The notes below the pieces were generated by a model. The model worked only from the letters and a program-made list of their open reading frames with translations, made no database searches and was not told where the DNA came from. A DNA stretch of 10,838 bases from an uncultured Ruminiclostridium sp. Lineage in GTDB: Bacteria > Bacillota > Clostridia > Oscillospirales > Ruminococcaceae. Shown here piece by piece: positions 6,877 to 10,838 of this stretch; position 1 is the first letter of the stretch, and each line of letters starts with the position of its first letter. The position numbers were made by a program, and so were the translations under genes. Location: the NCBI GenBank assembly GCA_934462775.1, contig CAKSIR010000080.1, positions 1 to 10,838 on the forward strand, read 5' to 3'.

Positions 6877-6905
6877 ATTATACCATATAACACAGCAAAA
6901 CGCAA
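6877..6905 (-). promoter_or_regulatory. Predicted promoter of the ddl-like/DUF1934/argS operon
   Basis: Reading the minus strand, TTGCGT (6905-6900), a 17-base spacer, then TATAAT (6882-6877). A TG one base before the -10 makes an extended -10 element (TGGTATAAT). The perfect extended -10 offsets the weak -35. The start is near 6870, with a leader of about 33 bases. It lies between the pfkA terminator and the operon's first gene. Confidence 0.7.
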
Positions 6906-6922
6906 TACCTTTTGCGGCTGTG
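6891..6922. repeat. Interrupted inverted repeat over the -35 box
   Basis: Outer arms cacagc (6891-6896) and gctgtg (6917-6922) and inner arms cgcaa (6901-6905) and ttgcg (6912-6916) pair with a 6-base loop and one AAAA bulge (6897-6900). The inner arm coincides with the -35 box of the operon promoter, so it could be an operator. No known regulator is recognised. Confidence 0.45.
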
Positions 6923-6980
6923 CAGTGATATTATTAAAAGTATATATAACGGCGCGGCAAATATGCCGAATTTCCTGCAA

Positions 6981-7009
6981 AATAACAAAAGGGCGGATTT
7001 GCTCCGCCC
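6981..7009 (-). terminator. Intrinsic terminator of pfkA
   Basis: On the minus strand, GGGCGGA (7009-7003) and TCCGCCC (6997-6991) form a perfect 7-bp GC-rich stem with a 5-base loop, followed by TTTTGTTATTTT. It starts 16 bp after the pfkA stop and separates pfkA from the downstream operon. Confidence 0.92.
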
Positions 7010-7025
7010 GATATTTGTTTCCGAA

Positions 7026-8111
7026 TCAGTCGCCGAAAGAAACTCCGATGTCCCTTGCCGTAACAACAACCTTGTCATCAGCAGGTACAAACTTTGTTTT
7101 CATTGTAACGTCTGACAGCTTGTTTTCCGAAATTTCACTGCCGATTTTTGCAACCGTGTAGCCGTATTTTTCCTGCTTTATCAGGTTTGCTGCCTTTGCG
7201 CCGAACTTGGTTGCGAGAACCCTGTCGTATGCGGACGGACTGCCGCCGCGAAGAATGTGACCCGGAACAACCGTTCTTGTTTCGTATCCCGTCATTGACT
7301 CAATCTGCTTTGCAATGCGGTTTGTAACGGTTGTTTCTCCAGCTTCCGCGCGAAGCCTGTTGCGTTCCTTTTTCTTGAGCTTGGATTCCTCAACGCTCAT
7401 TGCACCCTCGGCTACCGCAACGATAGAGAATGTTTTGCCTGAATTTGCACGCTTTTCAACCGCCTTTGCAACCTTTTCAATATCGTATGGGATTTCGGGA
7501 ATGAGTATAATGTCGGCGCCGCCTGCAACGCCTGTATAAAGTGTGAGCCAGCCCGCCTTGTTGCCCATTATTTCAACAACCATGATTCGGCTGTGGGAAG
7601 TTGCGGTGGTGTGGATTCGGTCAAGCACCTCAGTGCCGATGTCAACGGCTGTATGGAAGCCGAATGTTACGTCCGTTCCCCAAATATCGTTGTCGATAGT
7701 TTTAGGCAGACCGATCACGTTGAGCCCCTCTTCCGAAAGGAGGTTTGCGGTCTTGTGAGTTCCGTTTCCGCCGAGTGTGAGCAGGCAGTCAAGCTTTTGC
7801 TGCTTGTAGGTTGCTTTCATTTCCGCAACCTTGTCGATTTTGTCGTCCTCAACAACCTGCATAAGCTTGTAAGGAGTTCTGCGGGTGCCTAAAATCGTGC
7901 CGCCTTGTGTTAAAATGCCGCTGAAGTCCGACGGCTTCATAAGTCTGCATTCGTTGTGAATCAGTCCGTGGTAGCCGTCCTGTATCCCGATAATCTCAAC
8001 CTTATCTTCGCCGAGAAGATTGTAACAGCCCTTTGCAACGCCTCTTATTGTAGCGTTAAGACCGGGGCAGTCGCCGCCGCTTGTAAGTATTCCTATTCTG
8101 CGTTTTGCCAT
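7026..8111 (-). CDS. pfkA: 6-phosphofructokinase (group III, Gly/Lys type)
   Basis: Phosphorylates fructose-6-phosphate to the 1,6-bisphosphate, the committed step of glycolysis, in the cytoplasm. The 361 residues contain TSGGDCPGLNA (10-20), GGTILGTRR (70-78), GGNGTHK (114-120), the catalytic PKTIDNDI (136-143), MGNKAGW (182-188), PE (205-206) and GHILRGGSPS (284-293). At the donor-deciding sites (E. coli 104 and 124) it has G117 and K137. Gly104 favours ATP, while Lys124 is the residue of PPi enzymes; the mix is typical of group III. N116 replaces the Asp that helps hold Mg-ATP in E. coli. ATP is the likelier donor but not certain. The start is set by AAGGAG, 9 bases upstream. Single-gene unit with its own promoter and terminator, divergent from xylB. 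Confidence 0.95.
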   Translation of the reverse strand: MAKRRIGILTSGGDCPGLNATIRGVAKGCYNLLGEDKVEIIGIQDGYHGLIHNECRLMKPSDFSGILTQGGTILGTRRTPYKLMQVVEDDKIDKVAEMKATYKQQKLDCLLTLGGNGTHKTANLLSEEGLNVIGLPKTIDNDIWGTDVTFGFHTAVDIGTEVLDRIHTTATSHSRIMVVEIMGNKAGWLTLYTGVAGGADIILIPEIPYDIEKVAKAVEKRANSGKTFSIVAVAEGAMSVEESKLKKKERNRLRAEAGETTVTNRIAKQIESMTGYETRTVVPGHILRGGSPSAYDRVLATKFGAKAANLIKQEKYGYTVAKIGSEISENKLSDVTMKTKFVPADDKVVVTARDIGVSFGD

Positions 8112-8146
8112 TTTTATTTCTCCTTACACAAACTTTCTTTTCTATT

Positions 8147-8174
8147 ATTATACTATTTTTCCGTTTAAAGTCAA
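8147..8174 (-). promoter_or_regulatory. Predicted sigma-A promoter of pfkA
   Basis: On the minus strand, TTGACT (8174-8169), a 16-base spacer, then TATAAT (8152-8147), both near consensus. The start is near 8140 and the leader about 28 bases. Strong promoter, as expected for a glycolytic gene. Confidence 0.8.
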
Positions 8175-8218
8175 TAATCGGGACAAAATATTTTTTGTGC
8201 AAAAGCTCTAAAAAACTA

Positions 8219-8247
8219 TTGACAAAAGACAAGGTTTATATTAGAAT
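8219..8247 (+). promoter_or_regulatory. Predicted sigma-A promoter of xylB-tal
   Basis: TTGACA (8219-8224, perfect), a 17-base spacer, then TAGAAT (8242-8247, one mismatch). The start is near 8254, giving a leader of about 112 bases that holds the sites listed next. The sequence between this and the pfkA -35 box is A/T-rich with short A- and T-runs. Confidence 0.8.
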
Positions 8248-8255
8248 AAAGATGA

Positions 8256-8273
8256 TTTAAGTTAGAACTTAAA
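8256..8273. promoter_or_regulatory. Candidate operator: 18-bp perfect palindrome
   Basis: TTTAAGTTAGAACTTAAA has 8-bp arms around a 2-bp centre. It begins about 2 bases after the predicted xylB transcription start, where a bound dimeric repressor would block transcription. The XylR (ROK) family operator also has AGTT/AACT half-sites but a longer spacer, so a XylR-type regulator is only a suggestion. No regulator gene is in the window. Confidence 0.55.
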
Positions 8274-8295
8274 AGTCGGTTTTCGGCAGTCGGTT
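8274..8295 (+). repeat. Direct repeat in the xylB leader, 7-base period
   Basis: AGTCGGTT occurs at 8274-8281 and 8288-8295. TCGG recurs three times exactly 7 bases apart (8276, 8283, 8290). It abuts the palindrome. It may be part of a regulator site or chance; its role is unknown. Confidence 0.4.
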
Positions 8296-8310
8296 GCGTT
8301 CAGCTATAAA

Positions 8311-8324
8311 TGAAAACGATTAAC
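8311..8324 (+). promoter_or_regulatory. Possible CcpA (cre) site in the xylB leader
   Basis: TGAAAACGATTAAC agrees with the cre consensus TGWAARCGYTWNCW at 11 of 14 places, with the central CG and left half intact and the right half degraded. It lies about 57 bases after the predicted start, where cre sites act as roadblocks. Its position before a pentose gene makes catabolite repression plausible. Confidence 0.4.
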
Positions 8325-8365
8325 CCTAAACAGACAATTCAATATGTGAAAGGTAACAAATAACT

Positions 8366-9889
8366 ATGGCTTACATTTTAGGCGTTGACATCGGAACATC
8401 GGGAACCAAAACCGTGCTTTTCAGCGAGGACGGCGTACCTGTTTCTTCCGCAACTTATGAATATCCGCTCTACACTCCGCAGAACGGCTATGCAGAGCAG
8501 GATCCTGCCGATTGGTGGAATGCAGCCGTAAACGGAATCAAGGACGTTATCGGCGACAGCGGCGTTTCCGCAGACGAAATCAAGGGTATCGGCTTATCAG
8601 GTCAGATGCACGGCCTTGTAATGCTTGACGCTGAAAATAAGGTTATCAGAAAAAGCATTATCTGGTGCGATCAACGTACAGCCAAGGAAGTCGTTGAAAT
8701 CACAGACAAGGTAGGCGCAGACAGACTTATTGAAATTACCGCAAACCCTGCAATCACAGGCTTTACAGCCGCAAAAATCATGTGGGTAAAAAACAACGAG
8801 CCTGAAAACTATGAAAAGTGCCGTCACATACTTTTGCCTAAGGATTACATAAGATTCATGCTCACAGGCGAGTTTGCTACCGAGGTTTCCGATGCGTCAG
8901 GAATGCAGCTTCTTGACATTCCGAAGCGTGACTGGTCGGACGAGGTTCTGGACAAGCTCGGAATTGACAAATCCCTCCTTGCCAAGGTTTATGAATCTCC
9001 TGAAATCACAGGCGAGATCACAAAGCAGGTTGCCAAGCTTACAGGCTTAAAGGCAGGAACAATCGTAGTAGGCGGCGCAGGCGACAATGCCGCTGCCGCT
9101 GTCGGAACAGGCGTTGTCGAAGACGGAAAGGCGTTCACTACAATCGGCTCAAGCGGCGTTGTTTTCGCACATACATCGGACATCTCCATAGACAAAAAGG
9201 GCAGAGTGCATACCTTCTGCTGCGCTGTACCGGGCTGCTGGCACGTTATGGGCGTTACACAGAGCGCAGGTCTTTCGCTGAAATGGTTCAGGGATAACCT
9301 CTGCTGGAGCGAAATGGAAACAGCTGTAAATATGGGCGTTGATCCATACTATTTAACAGACAAGGAAGCAATGGAAGTGCCGATTGGCGCAAACCGTCTG
9401 CTTTATATGCCATACTTAAACGGCGAGAGAACGCCTCATCTTGACCCTAACGCAAGAGGCGCTTTCGTGGGACTTTCCACAATGCATAAAAAGCGCGACA
9501 TGATAAGAGCCGTAATGGAAGGCGTTTCTTATTCGCTCCGCGACTGCGTTGAGGTAATCAGAGAAATGGACATCAGCGTAAGCGACATGATGGCTTGCGG
9601 CGGCGGCGGATCATCTCCGCTGTGGCGTCAGATGCTTGCCGACTTGTACGAGTGTCCTGTAAAAACAACGCAGAACAAGGAAGGTCCGGCGCTTGGCGTT
9701 GCGCTTCTTGCCGCAGTTGGCGCAGGCATATACAAGAGCGTTCCTGAGGCTTGCAGGGCTGTTATTCTGCCCGAGAAAATTCAGCAGCCTATCAAGGAAA
9801 ACTCGGCTAAGTACGAAAGGGTATATCAGCTTTACAGAAAGCTGTATCCTGCAATGAAGGGCTGCTTTGAAGAGCTTGCTCAGCTTTAA
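8366..9889 (+). CDS. xylB: Xylulokinase
   Basis: FGGY-family sugar kinase that makes D-xylulose-5-phosphate from D-xylulose and ATP in the cytoplasm. The 507 residues fit the family. Domain I has the phosphate-binding GVDIGTSGTK (6-15), EQDPADWW (44-51), the xylulokinase mark SGQMHG (78-83) and WCDQRT (100-105). LLPKDYIRFMLTGEFATEVSD (156-176) aligns closely with E. coli XylB. The catalytic base is D240 in GGAGDNAAAAVG (236-247). Domain II has NGERTPHLDPNARG (352-365) and the adenosine-site CGGGGSSPLWRQM (411-423). QMHG and the LLPKDY block favour xylulose over glycerol or gluconate. The ATG has AAAGG (8349-8353) 12 bases upstream, a rather long gap that may lower translation. Operon with tal (47-bp gap, no terminator). 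No xylA or sugar transporter is present in the window. Confidence 0.95.
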   Translation: MAYILGVDIGTSGTKTVLFSEDGVPVSSATYEYPLYTPQNGYAEQDPADWWNAAVNGIKDVIGDSGVSADEIKGIGLSGQMHGLVMLDAENKVIRKSIIWCDQRTAKEVVEITDKVGADRLIEITANPAITGFTAAKIMWVKNNEPENYEKCRHILLPKDYIRFMLTGEFATEVSDASGMQLLDIPKRDWSDEVLDKLGIDKSLLAKVYESPEITGEITKQVAKLTGLKAGTIVVGGAGDNAAAAVGTGVVEDGKAFTTIGSSGVVFAHTSDISIDKKGRVHTFCCAVPGCWHVMGVTQSAGLSLKWFRDNLCWSEMETAVNMGVDPYYLTDKEAMEVPIGANRLLYMPYLNGERTPHLDPNARGAFVGLSTMHKKRDMIRAVMEGVSYSLRDCVEVIREMDISVSDMMACGGGGSSPLWRQMLADLYECPVKTTQNKEGPALGVALLAAVGAGIYKSVPEACRAVILPEKIQQPIKENSAKYERVYQLYRKLYPAMKGCFEELAQL

Positions 9890-9936
9890 TCCGCTACACA
9901 TTTTTGTGCAATAAATAACATATTGGAGACAGAGAA

Positions 9937-10587
9937 ATGAAACTTTTTATCGACACAGCCAATGTTGCTGACATCAGACGTGCAAACGATATGGGAATTA
10001 TCTGCGGCGTTACAACAAACCCGTCCCTTATCGCAAAGGAAGGCAGAGATTTCAAGGAAGTTGTAACTGAAATTGCGTCAATCGTTGACGGTCCTATTTC
10101 AGCTGAAGTTATCTCCCTTGAAGCTGACAAGATGGTTGAGGAAGCATTACCGCTGGCAGCCATCAACAAGAACATCGTTATCAAGCTCCCGATGTGCGAA
10201 GAGGGCTTAAAGGCGTGCAAGATTCTTACAGCAAAAGGAATAAAAACAAACGTAACTCTTGTTTTCTCAGCTGCACAGGCGCTTCTTGCAGCAAGAGCAG
10301 GCGCTACATTCGTAAGCCCGTTCCTCGGCAGACTTGACGACATCGGCATGGAAGGCATGAATCTTATTGAAGAAATCGTTGAAATTTTCGACGCTTCCAA
10401 CATTGATACGGAAATCATCGCTGCGTCTATCCGCAATCCAATCCACGTTACAAACGCTGCAAGACTTGGCTGCCATATCGCAACGGTTCCGATGAACGTA
10501 CTTCTTCAGATGCTCAAGCACCCGATGACAGATAACGGAATCGAACGTTTCTTAAAGGACTGGGAAGGCTTTACAAACAAAAAGTAA
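9937..10587 (+). CDS. tal: Transaldolase (small TalC/YwjH type)
   Basis: Cytoplasmic Schiff-base aldolase of the non-oxidative pentose phosphate pathway, exchanging a dihydroxyacetone unit between sedoheptulose-7-phosphate and glyceraldehyde-3-phosphate. The 216 residues match the short subfamily shared with fructose-6-phosphate aldolase. Visible are FIDTAN (4-9), [13 protein letters not shown] (24-36), SAEVIS (55-60), the Schiff-base lysine K83 in VIKLP (81-85), [19 protein letters not shown] (104-122), [11 protein letters not shown] (127-137) and the C-terminal FLKDW (206-210). E. coli FSA has Tyr131 where this protein has F129. Phe is the transaldolase residue, so transaldolase is preferred over the aldolase label. 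GGAG lies 8 bases before ATG. It follows xylB in one operon, which fits pentose use. Confidence 0.93.
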   Translation: MKLFIDTANVADIRRANDMGIICGVTTNPSLIAKEGRDFKEVVTEIASIVDGPISAEVISLEADKMVEEALPLAAINKNIVIKLPMCEEGLKACKILTAKGIKTNVTLVFSAAQALLAARAGATFVSPFLGRLDDIGMEGMNLIEEIVEIFDASNIDTEIIAASIRNPIHVTNAARLGCHIATVPMNVLLQMLKHPMTDNGIERFLKDWEGFTNKK

Positions 10588-10605
10588 TTAGCAATTGCAG
10601 ATTAC
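10584..10605. repeat. Inverted repeat over the tal stop codon
   Basis: GTAAT (10584-10588) and ATTAC (10601-10605) flank a perfect GCAATTGC (10591-10598), giving 18 matched positions out of 22. It sits between the last tal codon and the terminator and has no T-tract. It may be an mRNA 3' stem or one copy of a dispersed intergenic repeat. Confidence 0.35.
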
Positions 10606-10620
10606 ATAGTAATAAATAAC

Positions 10621-10649
10621 AAAAAGTGGGTGCAATACCCACTTTTTTT
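10621..10649 (+). terminator. Intrinsic terminator of the xylB-tal operon
   Basis: A perfect 11-bp stem, AAAAAGTGGGT (10621-10631) and ACCCACTTTTT (10637-10647), has a 5-base loop and a run of seven Ts. The A-run before the stem means it could also stop transcription from the right. Confidence 0.95.
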
Positions 10650-10710
10650 ATGCTATAAAACGATATTTCGGGACAGCACCGCAAATTTCGTAATTTTTTC
10701 GAAAAATAGG

Positions 10711-10739
10711 TTGAAATTTATATTCAAAAAAGATATAAT
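10711..10739 (+). promoter_or_regulatory. Predicted sigma-A promoter of the right-edge gene
   Basis: TTGAAA (10711-10716), a 17-base spacer, then a perfect TATAAT (10734-10739). A palindromic TTTTTCGAAAAA (10695-10706) lies just upstream, possibly an UP-like A/T element or a site. The start is near 10746, with a leader of about 45 bases. The rest of 10650-10790 shows nothing else I can name. Confidence 0.8.
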
Positions 10740-10790
10740 AAAATTATCCTATGATTTTGTACAAATACTTTAAGGAAAGTGAGAAATAAT

Positions 10791-10838
10791 ATGTATAACG
10801 ACCTGATGGATTCTATCGGCTTTTTACATCAGTATGAC
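10791..10838 (+). CDS. Start of an unidentified gene (partial, runs off the window)
   Basis: ATG at 10791 opens a frame of 16 codons (MYNDLMDSIGFLHQYD) with no stop before the edge. It follows a strong promoter, and AAGGAAAGTGAG lies upstream (AAGGA 14 bases and GTGAG 7 bases before the ATG). The promoter, ribosome site and open frame support a real gene; 16 residues are too few to name a family. Confidence 0.65.
   Translation, partial: MYNDLMDSIGFLHQYD

Noticed and set aside
6878..7090. 70-codon minus-strand frame between pfkA and the ddl-like gene
   Set aside because: It begins inside pfkA and runs through the pfkA terminator and the next promoter, so it is not a credible gene.
8183..8198. 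ACAAAA/TTTTGT inverted repeat between the divergent promoters
   Set aside because: Arms of only A/T-rich hexamers in an A/T-rich spacer are expected by chance; I keep it only as promoter context.
8254..8365. Riboswitch or T-box in the xylB leader
   Set aside because: No conserved riboswitch core, T-box sequence or leader terminator is visible; the motifs there look like protein-binding sites.
9890..9936. Terminator between xylB and tal (CACA/TGTG hairpin)
   Set aside because: The 4-bp stem is too weak and no T-run follows it, so the genes are read as one operon.
9894..10436. 180-codon minus-strand open frame opposite tal
   Set aside because: It mirrors a well-conserved transaldolase; it has no family motif and no ribosome site of note.

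Overview
The window looks like chromosome from a low-to-moderate GC Firmicute of the class Clostridia; an Oscillospiraceae/Ruminococcus-like source is my best guess. The reasons are the presence of spoVG, strong purine-rich Shine-Dalgarno sites (AAAGGTGAG, AAGGAG, GAAAGGA), sigma-A-like promoters, U-tailed hairpin terminators, and clostridial forms of MurC, 6-phosphofructokinase and a small TalC-type transaldolase. Species cannot be fixed from the sequence. I see no insertion sequence, phage gene, CRISPR array, tRNA or rRNA.

Layout, left to right. (1) 1-64 carries hairpins that probably end murC and a neighbour off the left edge. (2) murC (65-1450, minus) and spoVG (1573-1836, plus) diverge from a 122-bp intergenic region. 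(3) spoVG converges on, and overlaps by 17 bp, the last gene of a five-gene minus-strand operon. Read 5' to 3', that operon is: a D-Ala-D-Ala ligase-like gene (6837-5773), a DUF1934/YwiB gene (5760-5299), argS (5309-3612), a homocysteine S-methyltransferase family gene (3598-2372), and a Nudix ADP-ribose pyrophosphatase-type gene (2362-1820). All junctions are 12 bp, an 11-bp overlap, 13 bp or 9 bp. One extended -10 promoter (6877-6905) precedes it. (4) pfkA (8111-7026, minus) ends at a strong terminator (about 6981-7009). (5) pfkA shares a 254-bp divergent control region with a plus-strand operon of xylB (8366-9889) and tal (9937-10587), which ends at a perfect 11-bp-stem terminator (10621-10649). 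(6) A new promoter (10711-10739) starts a gene cut off by the right edge.

Functionally, the right half is a pentose-to-glycolysis module. Xylulokinase makes xylulose-5-phosphate, transaldolase works in the non-oxidative pentose phosphate pathway, and phosphofructokinase pulls the resulting fructose-6-phosphate into glycolysis. The xylB leader holds an 18-bp perfect palindrome just after the predicted transcription start, a 7-nt-periodic TCGG repeat, and a partial match to a CcpA cre site. This suggests control by a specific repressor plus catabolite control. The left half is cell-wall and housekeeping: MurC, ArgRS, methyl transfer and nucleotide clean-up.

The most unusual item is the operon's first gene. 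It keeps the Ddl fold and length, but the Mg2+ ligands and the oxyanion arginine of the ligase family are all replaced (R to V, D to H, E to K, N to C). It is an intact reading frame and so probably a co-transcribed pseudoenzyme. A second oddity is the homocysteine methyltransferase, whose C-terminal ~110 residues look like a cut-short, degenerate copy of the start of a MetH-type pterin-binding domain.
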